Part shown: positions 13,131-20,554 of the stretch, in pieces
Layout of the letters: every line of letters starts with the position of its first letter
Position numbering within the stretch: position 1 is the stretch's first letter
IMG/VR virus record: IMGVR_UViG_3300043587_000027
Location: 1 to 20,554 of that record
Length of the DNA stretch: 20,554 bases
Source of the DNA: a virus
Reading direction: 5' to 3' (one strand)
Made by a program: the position numbers and the translations under genes
The notes under the pieces: model-generated
Seen by the model: only the letters and a program-made list of their open reading frames with translations
Database searches by the model: none
Told to the model about the DNA's origin: nothing

Positions 13131-14150
13131 GTGGTTGCAGCCAACCCAACGCATCTACCCGTCGACTGGGACGCCCACCTGACGACGACGATGCACAACT
13201 ACCACCGCACGCTGACCGACAACATCTTCAACGGTCGGCCTCTGCTCAACTACATGATGTCGAAGGGCCGCGTCCGCAAGGTCAACGGCGGCATCTCCAT
13301 CGTCGAGCCTCTGATCTACGCCGAGGGCGAGTCGGGCAGCTACTCCGAGTGGCAGCAGCTCACCATCACCCCGCAGGCCGGGATCTCGGCGGCTCAGTTC
13401 CCGTGGCGCCAGGTGTACGCCACCATCGCCATCAGCGGCCTCGAGGAGGCCACGAACAACGGCAAGGAGCAGGTCCTGTCGCTGCTCGAGGCCAAGGTGA
13501 TGCAGGCCGAGGAGACGCTCAAGAACCGGATGAGCCGGATGCTCTACGGCACGCTCGGTGGTGGCGCTGATCCGACGAAGGACTTCCTGTCCCTCGACGC
13601 GATCATCGACTCGACCGGTGCCATCGGTGGCATCGACCCGGCGACGAACACCTGGTGGAAGTCGATCGAGACCGCCGTCGGCGCCGTCGACGCAACCGGC
13701 CTCGAGAAGGCGATGAGCGCGGCGTACCACTCGAGCTCGGACTCGGGCAGCGACCGCGTCGATGCCATCTTCACCGGCCAGGGGACCTACGAGTTCTACG
13801 AGTCGACGCTCACCCCGCAGGTGCGCTACACCGACACCAAGTCGGCCAACCTCGGCTTCATGAACCTGCTGTTCAAGCAGACCCCCGTCTACTGGGACTT
13901 CGATTGCCCGGCTGGCGTGATGTACGGCATCAACTCGAAGTACGTCGGGCTGGTCTTCCACAGCTCGCGGTTCTTCGCTCAGACGCCGTTCTCCAAGGGT
14001 CTGTCGGAGTCGCTGGCTTCGGCCCACGCCACGTCGGGGCTCGCCTCAGCTGTCGACGCGCGGTACTCGTTCATCACCGCGTACGGCAACCTCACCACGC
14101 GTCAGCGCCGTCGGCACTTCAAGCTGACCGGCATCTCCGTCGCACCGTGA
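13131..14150 (+). CDS. Major capsid protein (HK97-like fold expected)
   Basis: A 339-aa protein beginning with GTG at 13131; AAGGG lies about seven bases upstream, and GAAGG/CCTTC form a small dyad there. The N-terminus (DWDAHLTTTMHNYHRTLTDN, then IFNGRPLLNYMMSKGRVRKV) and the following GGISIVEPLIYAEGES are typical of phage coat proteins in this gene order, followed by an E-loop-like region and a long spine-type helix (KEQVLSLLEAKVMQAEETLK). TGQGTYEFYESTL and the C-terminal AYGNLTTRQRRRHFKLTGI also fit. It forms the capsid shell around the scaffold. No cleavable prodomain is evident, in keeping with a separate scaffold gene. Confidence 0.9.
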   Translation: MVAANPTHLPVDWDAHLTTTMHNYHRTLTDNIFNGRPLLNYMMSKGRVRKVNGGISIVEPLIYAEGESGSYSEWQQLTITPQAGISAAQFPWRQVYATIAISGLEEATNNGKEQVLSLLEAKVMQAEETLKNRMSRMLYGTLGGGADPTKDFLSLDAIIDSTGAIGGIDPATNTWWKSIETAVGAVDATGLEKAMSAAYHSSSDSGSDRVDAIFTGQGTYEFYESTLTPQVRYTDTKSANLGFMNLLFKQTPVYWDFDCPAGVMYGINSKYVGLVFHSSRFFAQTPFSKGLSESLASAHATSGLASAVDARYSFITAYGNLTTRQRRRHFKLTGISVAP

Positions 14151-14154
14151 GATC

Positions 14155-14187
14155 GTGGGGGCGGGGGGTCCCCCTCCCCGCTCCCAC
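14155..14187 (+). terminator. Strong GC hairpin after the major capsid gene
   Basis: Four bases after the capsid stop, 14155-14168 pairs with 14174-14187 in rightward RNA: a continuous 14-bp stem (two G-U pairs) with a 5-base loop. No T-tract follows, and the next gene's AAGGAG begins six bases later, so it is more likely a leaky terminator, attenuator or mRNA 3'-end stabiliser than a full stop. Confidence 0.65.
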
Positions 14188-14203
14188 CTGACAAGGAGTT
14201 CCA

Positions 14204-14497
14204 ATGCAGCCAGGCGAGGTGTCCCGATACGGCACCACTCAGAATCCCGATGCGGCACGCGTCACCGCTGACGCGCTGTTCGGGACACCCGTTGGCCATC
14301 CCCAGGAGAACGCCGCCATCGGCAGCGCGGCGGGCTTCTCGACCGCCCCCTACATCCCGCCCAAGCGCATCTCGCGCGATGGCTTCTGCCGGGCCAAGGC
14401 CGACACCTGCAAGGCCCGCGCCGTGCGCGGCACCGACCTGTGCATCTTCCACGCTCCGGGCCAGGGTCGTCACGATCGCCTCGGTGAGGCTCCGTGA
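14204..14497 (+). CDS. Small protein with Cys/His zinc motif
   Basis: A 97-aa protein with a strong AAGGAG site (14193-14198) before its ATG. The N-terminal 55 residues are Ala/Pro/Gly-rich and lack obvious structure. The C-terminal part holds C62, C69, C80 and H83 (GFCRAKADTCKARAVRGTDL-C-IFH), a pattern resembling the C-x-n-C-x10-C-x2-H mini zinc fingers common in phage and bacterial proteins. It lies between coat and adaptor genes and overlaps the adaptor start by GTGA. It may be a minor capsid or decoration component, or a regulator; function unknown. Confidence 0.78.
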   Translation: MQPGEVSRYGTTQNPDAARVTADALFGTPVGHPQENAAIGSAAGFSTAPYIPPKRISRDGFCRAKADTCKARAVRGTDLCIFHAPGQGRHDRLGEAP

Positions 14498-15180
14498 ACC
14501 TGCAGCAGCTGCGGGACTACATCCGCACGCAGCTCGACATGGACGACGAGGAGCTGCCGAGCTCGATGCTCGACTCCTACATCATCGAGGCCTACCAGCG
14601 GATGATGTCGATGGAGAACCGTTGGCCCAGCTTCGAGGCGCGCTGGGACGTCACCCAGACAGCCGGTGACGCCGACATCGAGCTGCCCAGCGACTGCGAC
14701 CCGGCGGGGTTGTTCAGCGTCATCGACGGCACCAGCGGGGTGCGCTTGGTGCAGGTCGCCAACGAGCAGGCCGAGGACAGCTTCAACCAGGTGGCCACGG
14801 TCACCACGCCCGTGTACTTCACGATCTGGGGTGGGCGGCTGCGGCTGTGGCCGAACCCCAACGTCGAGCGCGCCGTGCGCCTGCGCGGCTACCGCCTGCC
14901 GACGTCGTGGTGGCTCACCGGAGCCGGTGCCGAGGTCGACGCGGATCCGCGGCTGCACATCCTGCTCGCTCACTACGCCATTGCGCTGTGCTACGCCCAG
15001 CAGGAAGACGAGATCCTCGAGGACCTCTACATGAAGCGGTTCATGTCCGGGTTCACCGCAGCGCGCAACGCCATCTGCAACCCGCGTCATCACCGGCCGC
15101 TGATCTACGCCGGGGGCCTGCCCTATGGCGACACCGGGGCCACGAACATGGTCTGGTCCAATCCCCCGGTGGCGCCCTGA
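14494..15180 (+). CDS. Head-tail adaptor-like protein
   Basis: A 228-aa protein starting with GTG at 14494 (GTGA overlap). The helical N-terminus (MNLQQLRDYIRTQLDMDDEE, then LDSYIIEAYQRMMSMENRWP) followed by a beta-rich middle (TPVYFTIWGGRLRLWPNPNV, then LRGYRLPTSWWL) and a helical C-terminal part is characteristic of the connector proteins that sit under the portal in short-tailed phages (T7 gp11-like). Position right after the capsid block and before the nozzle-like gene supports this. Sequence similarity to a specific family member cannot be confirmed here. Confidence 0.75.
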   Translation: MNLQQLRDYIRTQLDMDDEELPSSMLDSYIIEAYQRMMSMENRWPSFEARWDVTQTAGDADIELPSDCDPAGLFSVIDGTSGVRLVQVANEQAEDSFNQVATVTTPVYFTIWGGRLRLWPNPNVERAVRLRGYRLPTSWWLTGAGAEVDADPRLHILLAHYAIALCYAQQEDEILEDLYMKRFMSGFTAARNAICNPRHHRPLIYAGGLPYGDTGATNMVWSNPPVAP

Positions 15181-16883
15181 TGCCCAACCGCCTCGATCCG
15201 ATCAACCTCGTCGACTTCTCGGGCGGCATCAACACCCGCGCCTCGCCGTTCCAGCTGGCCGAGAACGAGACCGCCGAGTCGCTCAACGTCGCTGTCGATC
15301 GCCTCGGCGGGATCTACTCGCGCCCCGGCTGGATGAAGTGGTCGGCCGGTGACCTGTGGCCCGACCCGCTGACGTGGGACCCGCGCCGCGCCTTCATGCA
15401 CAGCCTGTCCGACGGGCTCGACGTCGTCTACGTCGCTGCCAACGGCACGCTGCTGGCCTCGGCCGGGTCGACCACGCTGACCGATCTGCACGTCCCGGTG
15501 GCGGCGAACAGCCACATGGTCGACTTCGCCTCGATGGGCGACACGCTGTTCATGGCGTGCGGTCGCACCAACGTCGGCTACACGCGCACCGGCATCTCCC
15601 CACCGGCCCCGCTCGTAGCGGTCGGGGCCGGTGGATGGAACGACGACTACACCAACCCGGTCGGCGGCAAGATGCCCAAGGCCGAGCTGTGCGAGGCGCA
15701 CGCGGGCTACCTGTTCACCGCCAACCTCGTCGAGGACGGGGTGACGATGCCCAACCGCATCCGCTGGTCGCACCCGACCAGCGCGGGCGACTGGGCCCAG
15801 GCCGACTACATCGACATCATCTCCGAGGGCTCGAAGATCACCGCCTTGATGAGCTTCCAGGACCACCTGCTGGTGTTCAAGCCGGACGGGGTCTGGGCCA
15901 TCTACGGATACGACGCCGAGTCGTGGCAGGTGGTCAAGAAGTCGACCACCGCCGGGGCGCCGGGCCCGCAGGCCGTGACGCGCTCGGAGCGGGCGGTGTT
16001 CTTCTACTCGGGCTCCGACAGCGGCGCGGTGTACGCCTACTCAGGCGAGGAGCCACAGGAGATCTCGACCGGGATTCGCCGCTCGCTGGCCACGATCACC
16101 CAGCACGACAAGGTCTGGGTCGGGTGGTTGAAGCGCAAGCTGTGGGTCACCGTGCCGTGGAGCTACAGCGGCCCGGCCGACGACTCGACCGGCGTGTTCG
16201 TGTTCGACCCAGCGGTCAACGAGAACGGTTGCTGGATGTTCTACAAGTCCGCAGCCGGTGGTCTCGGCCCGCTCGTTGGCGGGTCCAACATCCACACCTC
16301 GGCCTTCCCGATGGGCGTGCTGCGCAACACCGAGTGGCCGCGGATCGTGATGCTCGATGCCATCGAGGACCAGGCCTACGACCTCGTCGGCGACGTCTCC
16401 GTGCTCGGCTCGACGACCGGCTCGTCGTGGGACTTCCCGGCGATCCTGACCGGCGACGGCTACGAGATCATCGCTACGGGCACGCCGGGGGCGCTGCCCT
16501 TCGAGACCATCTACCGCACGCCGTGGGTCACGGGCGGGTGGCCGACTCGTAAGAAGTCCTTCCGCCGCCCTGACTTCGTGTGCCGCCGCACCGGGCTCAC
16601 CCACCAGCTGCGCATCCAGAGCTTCCGCGACTACGAGGAGGTCAACGCTCGTCGTCAGCACACCATGCAGATCGACTCCCAGGGCATCACGCTGTGGGGC
16701 CAGTTCGACTGGGGTGATGGGTCGCAGTGGGGGGCGGGCCGCGCCACCGGCAACAAGATCGTGCGCGGTGGGAGCTTCGGGCTGTGCAAGGCCCTGCAGG
16801 TACGCATCACCGGGATGACCCCCGGCGCCCGCTGGGGCATCGACGCCATTGTCTTGAAGCACGTCATGCGGAGGTTCCACTGA
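15180..16883 (+). CDS. Tail nozzle-like virion protein
   Basis: A 567-aa protein whose ATG (15180) overlaps the previous stop by one base (TGATG); a longer frame from 14847 lies inside the adaptor gene and is rejected. The N-terminus NLVDFSGGINTRASPFQLAE followed by NETAESLNVAVDRLGGIYSR is a hallmark seen in many phage proteins of the tail-nozzle or stabilisation type (T7 gp12-like in position). Repeated beta-strand blocks rich in Gly, Trp and Ser (for example MSFQDHLLVFKPDGVWAIYG, KVWVGWLKRKLWVTVPW, GVFVFDPAVNENGCWMFYKS) suggest a beta-propeller body. It probably closes the tail tube in a short-tailed virion. Confidence 0.75.
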   Translation: MPNRLDPINLVDFSGGINTRASPFQLAENETAESLNVAVDRLGGIYSRPGWMKWSAGDLWPDPLTWDPRRAFMHSLSDGLDVVYVAANGTLLASAGSTTLTDLHVPVAANSHMVDFASMGDTLFMACGRTNVGYTRTGISPPAPLVAVGAGGWNDDYTNPVGGKMPKAELCEAHAGYLFTANLVEDGVTMPNRIRWSHPTSAGDWAQADYIDIISEGSKITALMSFQDHLLVFKPDGVWAIYGYDAESWQVVKKSTTAGAPGPQAVTRSERAVFFYSGSDSGAVYAYSGEEPQEISTGIRRSLATITQHDKVWVGWLKRKLWVTVPWSYSGPADDSTGVFVFDPAVNENGCWMFYKSAAGGLGPLVGGSNIHTSAFPMGVLRNTEWPRIVMLDAIEDQAYDLVGDVSVLGSTTGSSWDFPAILTGDGYEIIATGTPGALPFETIYRTPWVTGGWPTRKKSFRRPDFVCRRTGLTHQLRIQSFRDYEEVNARRQHTMQIDSQGITLWGQFDWGDGSQWGAGRATGNKIVRGGSFGLCKALQVRITGMTPGARWGIDAIVLKHVMRRFH

Positions 16884-17809
16884 TGACCCTTGTCCTACCC
16901 AACGACATCGTCAACGGGGCCCTCGCCGACGCCGTGCCGGTCGAGCAGAACTACCAGATCATCCAGGAGTACATCAACGGTGAGCTGATCCACCGCGACG
17001 GCTCGGTGGCGATGACCCAGCCCCTGCTGCTGTCGGCCGACCCGGTGCAGCTGCTGCAGGCGGCGACCAAGCAGTACGTCGACAACCTCCTGCCGGTCGG
17101 GATCATCCTGCCCTGGGCGGCGCCGACACCACCGGCCGGGGCGTGGCTCGCCTGCGACGGCTCGGGCGTCACGGCGACCGCCTACCCCAAGCTGTTCGCC
17201 GTGATCGGCACCCGCTTCGGGGGCAACTCGACCACCTTCCTGCTGCCCAAGATGGCCGGGCGCTTCCCGGTCGGGCTCGACCTCACCCGCACCGAGCTCA
17301 ACACCGTCGGCAAGATCGGCGGCACCTTCACCGTGCCGGTGCCCGCTCACTCCCACCCGATGCCGCACACCCACCTGATGCCGCACACGCACGAGCACCC
17401 GCACACGCACGAGCATGTGCACACGCATACGAACAACCACGATCACGCCGCCTTCAACACCTCGAACCCGCTGACCGGTCACCGCCATGACGTGAGCCAG
17501 CGTCAGAACTCGACGCCGGGCACCACCGGCTCGGTGATGATGGCCAGCGCCACCGGCACGACCGTGGCTGGCTTCACCGGCAACGACGACACCGTGCACG
17601 CCCACCAGGTCAACGTGCCGAGCTATGCCGGGGCCACGGGCGCGGCGAGCGACGCCACTAGCGGCCAGCCCAGCGAGGCCACCAGCGGCCAGCCATCAGC
17701 GGCCTCGACGGGGGCGGTGTCGACGCCCAACACGGCCAGCTTCGGCACCTCGGGGGCCGAGATGCTGCAGCCCTTCGTGGTCGTCACCTACATCATCCGG
17801 GCGGGCTGA
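16883..17809 (+). CDS. Tail fibre/spike with collar domain and His-rich repeat
   Basis: A 308-aa protein, ATG at 16883 overlapping the previous stop (TGATG). N-terminal 60 residues resemble a virion-attachment helix (DAVPVEQNYQIIQEYINGEL). Residues about 70-135 match the phage tail collar domain: VGIILPWAAPTPPAGAWLAC-DG, YPKLFAVIGTRFGG, TTFLLPKMAGRFPVG. Residues 156-188 hold 14 His, mostly as His-x-His (for example HPHTHEHVHTHT), a pattern that in trimeric fibre tips binds metal ions along the axis. A later repeat (DATSGQPSEATSGQPSAAS) and a beta-rich end (LQPFVVVTYIIRAG) follow. Likely host-receptor-binding protein. Confidence 0.88.
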   Translation: MTLVLPNDIVNGALADAVPVEQNYQIIQEYINGELIHRDGSVAMTQPLLLSADPVQLLQAATKQYVDNLLPVGIILPWAAPTPPAGAWLACDGSGVTATAYPKLFAVIGTRFGGNSTTFLLPKMAGRFPVGLDLTRTELNTVGKIGGTFTVPVPAHSHPMPHTHLMPHTHEHPHTHEHVHTHTNNHDHAAFNTSNPLTGHRHDVSQRQNSTPGTTGSVMMASATGTTVAGFTGNDDTVHAHQVNVPSYAGATGAASDATSGQPSEATSGQPSAASTGAVSTPNTASFGTSGAEMLQPFVVVTYIIRAG

Positions 17810-17810
17810 G

Positions 17811-18254
17811 ATGGCACTCGTCGACTCTGGCTACTACGAGCAGCAGCGCCGCGGGGTCGACGATCAGTACGCCGCGCAGCTGGCGTCGAACACCTTCGCT
17901 CGCACCCTTGCTCAGCAGCGCGGCAACCGCGACCTGAGCATGATGAGTCAGAGCTTCAAGCGTCAGACGCCGAGCTTCCTGTCGAGCTTCGGGCAGCGTG
18001 GCTTCGGTGGTGGCAACGTGCGCTCGGGCGTGATGCAGCGCTCGATGCAGAACTACCTCGGTGACTTCACGCAGCAGTACGGCACGGCGCAGAACGATCT
18101 CACCAGCCAACTGCGCCAGTACGACCTCACCGGCACGCAGCTCGGTGCGCAACACTCGAGTGCCCTGGCTGACATCCAGCTGGCCAAGGCGCGCGAGATC
18201 GCTTACGCCGCGCAGAACATCGAGGCGCTACGCCAGTCACTCGGAGGTGTCTGA
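17811..18254 (+). CDS. Probable virion protein, Gln/Ser-rich
   Basis: A 147-aa protein starting one base after the fibre stop. It is helical and polar (YYEQQRRGVDDQYAAQLASN, LGDFTQQYGTAQNDLTSQLR, IQLAKAREIAYAAQNIEALR) with a Gly/Phe-rich centre (FLSSFGQRGFGGGNVRSGVM). No enzyme motif, signal or membrane span is evident. It is coupled to the next gene by TGATG. Gene position after adaptor, nozzle and fibre, plus the polar helical make-up, suggests an internal or ejection protein of a short-tailed phage, but this is inference. Confidence 0.75.
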   Translation: MALVDSGYYEQQRRGVDDQYAAQLASNTFARTLAQQRGNRDLSMMSQSFKRQTPSFLSSFGQRGFGGGNVRSGVMQRSMQNYLGDFTQQYGTAQNDLTSQLRQYDLTGTQLGAQHSSALADIQLAKAREIAYAAQNIEALRQSLGGV

Positions 18255-19345
18255 TGGCAACGAATCCGTGGAGCAACTGGACTGCCCCGGCGACAGGTGC
18301 GACGAAGACGCGCAACCAGCAGCAGCGACGCAACAACAGCCCACAGGGTGCCCGGAAGCCGGGCATCCCGTTCGTCCAGTCGCTCTGGCGTCCGCCTCCC
18401 GCGCCGGGGACGCCGGGCGCCTACGCCCCCAACGCCATCGACCGTTCGCTCATGCGCATCGGCGGCAACGCTGTCACCAACTCCTTCGCTGCCAACGCCC
18501 CCGGTCCCAGTGGTCCTGGCGGCAGTAGTGGCGGTGGCGGCGGCGGTGGTGGTGGCGGCGGCGGTGCAGCCAAGCCCGCCGTGACCCAGGCGATGATCGA
18601 CGCCCTCACCCAGGCGCTCGGCGTGCGCGGCCCGCAGCTCGGCTACACGCCGCTACCCGCCTTCCAGGGTCAGCGTCTCGGGGCCTTCAACGCTGCGCCG
18701 TACAACACCCAGCGTGGGCTGGTGAACCAGGCCGTCACGGCCGACACGGCGAACATCAACACCAACCAGGCAGCCACCGCGCGGGCGGTGCAGGGGGCGT
18801 ACTCCAACCCCTACGCCACCGCTCAGGTGCAGGCCGGGCCGCAGGCCCCGGTGATGGGGGCGGGCCTGATGGCCACGGCCGGTGGGGTCGCCAGCCCCGA
18901 CGCCGCGGCGCAGGTGAACCAGGCCAACACGCAGGACCAGGGCACGTTCCAGGACCTGCTCAAGGTGCTCTCGGCCAGTCAGCAGGCTAGCCAGGGCAGC
19001 CGCATGCAGCAGGTGGCGATGGACGCCAACTACGGCCGTCAGCAGCTCGGTGCGCAGGCGCTCGGGCTGCGCGGCGGCATCGCCAACCAGCAGGCCCAGG
19101 CGCAGAACGCCTGGCAGCAGCAGGCTGCCGAGCGTGACTACCAGAACAGCCTGATGCGCCAGCAGTACGCCAGCCAGAATGCCCAGGGCCAGCAGGCTGT
19201 GAACCAGGCCAACTGGACCCAGGGCAACACCACCCAGCAGGCACGACTGCAGCCGATCCTCGACCTGATCAGCCAGTCAGCGAACATCCCCGGCCTCAAC
19301 TTCCAGAAGCTGATCGCGGCGATCCAGCAGGGCGGTGCCCGATGA
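18254..19345 (+). CDS. Gln/Ala-rich virion protein with poly-Gly hinge
   Basis: A 363-aa protein. The N-terminal 90 residues are basic and Pro-rich, followed by 12 consecutive Gly (residues 93-104) and a long helical Gln/Ala/Asn-rich region (QVNQANTQDQGTFQDLLKVL, LSASQQASQGSRMQQVAMDA, ANQQAQAQNAWQQQAAERDY) ending in a short hydrophobic helix (NIPGLNFQKLIAAIQQGGAR). No catalytic motif seen. Such compositions are found in ejection proteins stored in capsids of short-tailed phages. Coupled both sides: TGATG at its start, ATGA at its stop. Confidence 0.75.
   Translation: MATNPWSNWTAPATGATKTRNQQQRRNNSPQGARKPGIPFVQSLWRPPPAPGTPGAYAPNAIDRSLMRIGGNAVTNSFAANAPGPSGPGGSSGGGGGGGGGGGGAAKPAVTQAMIDALTQALGVRGPQLGYTPLPAFQGQRLGAFNAAPYNTQRGLVNQAVTADTANINTNQAATARAVQGAYSNPYATAQVQAGPQAPVMGAGLMATAGGVASPDAAAQVNQANTQDQGTFQDLLKVLSASQQASQGSRMQQVAMDANYGRQQLGAQALGLRGGIANQQAQAQNAWQQQAAERDYQNSLMRQQYASQNAQGQQAVNQANWTQGNTTQQARLQPILDLISQSANIPGLNFQKLIAAIQQGGAR
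18530..18565 (+). repeat. GGN codon run encoding 12 glycines
   Basis: Twelve consecutive GGC/GGT codons separate the basic N-terminal part from the Gln-rich helical part of the 363-aa protein and probably act as a flexible hinge. The tract is prone to slippage. Confidence 0.8.
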
Positions 19346-20554
19346 GCGACAGCTGGGGCGGCGGGCTCGACCCGACGACGCAGGCGATCATCCAGTACCT
19401 ACTGAGCCAGGGCGGGGCCCAGGCCGCGCCCTGGCAGGGCGCGGCAGGCGCCGATCAGCTGGGTCAGCTCAGCTTCGGCTTCGACCCCTCGATGATGCAG
19501 CAGCAGTCGCTGGGCGGGTTCATTCCTCCGAGCCAAGACCCCGAGGACGCGGGCACGCTCGAGGAGGCCGGGCGCCAGGGCAACTACCTACAGGACTTCA
19601 TGGACCTCAGCAGCGACCCGATGATCGCTGCGCTGATGGGCGCCGGGTCGTTCGCTGGTGACTCCTTCGCGCCCACGGTGGAGCGCGAGCTGATCGCCCG
19701 CCCGGCCACGCAGCAGTTCAACCAGTGGCTGACCAACGCCCAGGCGGGCGAGGTCTCCTTCGAGGGCATCGTCGCCCAGGCGGTGCAGGCCGGTCGCTCG
19801 CCGCGCACCGCGGTGAGCCAGATGCGCCAGCTCATCCAGCAGGCCGACGCCAACGCAGCTACGGACAACCCCGACCCCGACCTGCAGGCCCAGGCGGATG
19901 CCATCCGCTCGTTCCTGCCGCCGTCGTTCCAGTACGACTCGGCCGGTGAGCCGCTGACCGGAGACGCCGCGATCAACTGGCAGTCGGCCTTCGACGATGC
20001 CGACGATCTGGTCAAGCCGTACCAGGAGGAGCAGCAGACCCAGCCCGGCCCGATCGGTGCGACCTACGACCAGGACGGCAACCAGACCTCGAGCGGCGGC
20101 ACGATCATCGTCGGGCCCGACGGGCAGTTCTACCGCGAGACCACCACCGAGTCGCCGCTGGCCGAGAAGTACCGCGAGCTCGGCATCCCCCTGCCGACGG
20201 AACAGTACGAGGCGGGCGACCTGCTCGGCGCCGAGTGGCAGCAGGCCAACCAGGCTTACCTCGACAACGAGCCGCAGATGGACGAGGCCTATCAGCAGCT
20301 GCTCAGTGACCGTGACCGGGCGCTCTCCAACGCCACCGGCGACAACCTCAGCCAGAGCGACGTCTTCCGCATGGACTCGATGGACAATGCCGCTACGCAC
20401 GCAGTCGGCGCTGCGCCCACGCAACAGCAGCAGCAGCAGCAGCAGACCACGGACCAGTCGAGCAACAGCGCGGCCGGACGCCTGAACAGCGTTGCCACGG
20501 CCGTATCGCCCATCGCTGGGCCGACCAGTGCGTGGTTCCAAGATATGTGGACCG
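19342..20554 (+). CDS. Large acidic Gln-rich virion protein, 3' end beyond window
   Basis: An open frame of 404 codons starting with ATG at 19342 (ATGA overlap) runs off the right edge with no stop. The protein is acidic and Gln-rich, starting MSDSWGGGLDPTTQAIIQYL; it has helical stretches (VERELIARPATQQFNQWLTN, GIVAQAVQAGRSPRTAVSQM, RQLIQQADANA) and a beta patch (GGTIIVGPDGQFYRETTTES), and near the cut end a run of eight Gln. No enzyme motif such as a lytic transglycosylase is visible in this part, but the unseen C-terminus could contain one, as large ejection proteins often do. The leftward 317-aa frame over 19588-20541 is a shadow. Confidence 0.8.
   Translation, partial: MSDSWGGGLDPTTQAIIQYLLSQGGAQAAPWQGAAGADQLGQLSFGFDPSMMQQQSLGGFIPPSQDPEDAGTLEEAGRQGNYLQDFMDLSSDPMIAALMGAGSFAGDSFAPTVERELIARPATQQFNQWLTNAQAGEVSFEGIVAQAVQAGRSPRTAVSQMRQLIQQADANAATDNPDPDLQAQADAIRSFLPPSFQYDSAGEPLTGDAAINWQSAFDDADDLVKPYQEEQQTQPGPIGATYDQDGNQTSSGGTIIVGPDGQFYRETTTESPLAEKYRELGIPLPTEQYEAGDLLGAEWQQANQAYLDNEPQMDEAYQQLLSDRDRALSNATGDNLSQSDVFRMDSMDNAATHAVGAAPTQQQQQQQQTTDQSSNSAAGRLNSVATAVSPIAGPTSAWFQDMWT
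20422..20445 (+). repeat. CAG-type microsatellite encoding poly-Gln
   Basis: One CAA followed by seven CAG codons gives eight glutamines inside the last, truncated gene. Likely flexible linker and a slippage-prone site. Confidence 0.85.

Noticed and set aside
13155-14027. Leftward 290-aa open frame opposite the capsid gene
   Set aside because: Shadow; the rightward frame has coat-protein features and the correct gene order.
19588-20541. Leftward 317-aa open frame near the right edge
   Set aside because: The rightward frame here is open throughout, coupled by ATGA to the previous gene, and in line with the operon; the leftward one includes Leu-runs from the CAG tract read in antisense.

Overview
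This 20.5 kb window looks like part of a double-stranded DNA tailed-phage genome (free phage or prophage) from a high-GC bacterium, probably an actinobacterium. Genes are tightly packed, mostly with 1-14 bp stop/start overlaps (ATGA, GTGA or TGATG), and GTG starts are common. A secreted Ser/Thr-rich protein with long Thr runs resembles surface proteins common in Actinobacteria such as Acidimicrobiia. That host assignment is inference only. Both ends of the window cut through genes, and no integrase, repressor, lysis gene or replicative DNA polymerase is visible.

Left arm (1-6957, leftward). Reading in transcription order from 6957 down, it encodes: a small ribbon-helix-helix-like protein, a RuvC-like Holliday junction resolvase, a 59-aa zinc-ribbon protein, a 78-aa coiled-coil protein, a Cas4/RecB-like PD-(D/E)XK nuclease, an OB/SSB-like protein common in actinophages, an HNH endonuclease, a 98-aa Cys-containing protein, and a primase-polymerase/helicase fusion. 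After a roughly 530-bp non-coding gap comes an unrecognised protein cut by the left window edge. Together this is a replication and recombination module.

The non-coding gap at 438-965 is the most unusual stretch. It holds a C-rich tract that is a G-quadruplex candidate on the leftward coding strand, several short perfect palindromes, and two mirror-image 32-bp clusters of the octamer TGGGGACT flanking an AT-richer core. It is a candidate replication origin, partition or operator site. The alternative is a set of RNA hairpins that terminate or process leftward transcripts.

Centre (6958-7054). This is a divergent intergenic region with a GTGAAC/GTTCAC palindrome, the likely switch between the leftward early genes and the rightward late genes.

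Right arm (7055-20554, rightward). It begins with the secreted Thr-rich protein and continues with the packaging and virion module: small terminase, a 52-aa coiled-coil protein, large terminase, an IPT/TIG Ig-like protein, a zinc-ribbon microprotein, portal, scaffold, major capsid protein, a Cys/His motif protein, a head-tail adaptor-like protein, a tail-nozzle-like protein, a His-rich collar-domain tail fibre, and three Gln/Gly-rich virion or ejection-type proteins, the last cut by the right edge. No long tape-measure or major tail tube gene lies between adaptor and fibre, which suggests a short-tailed (podovirus-like) virion. A very strong GC hairpin follows the major capsid gene and may tune expression downstream.
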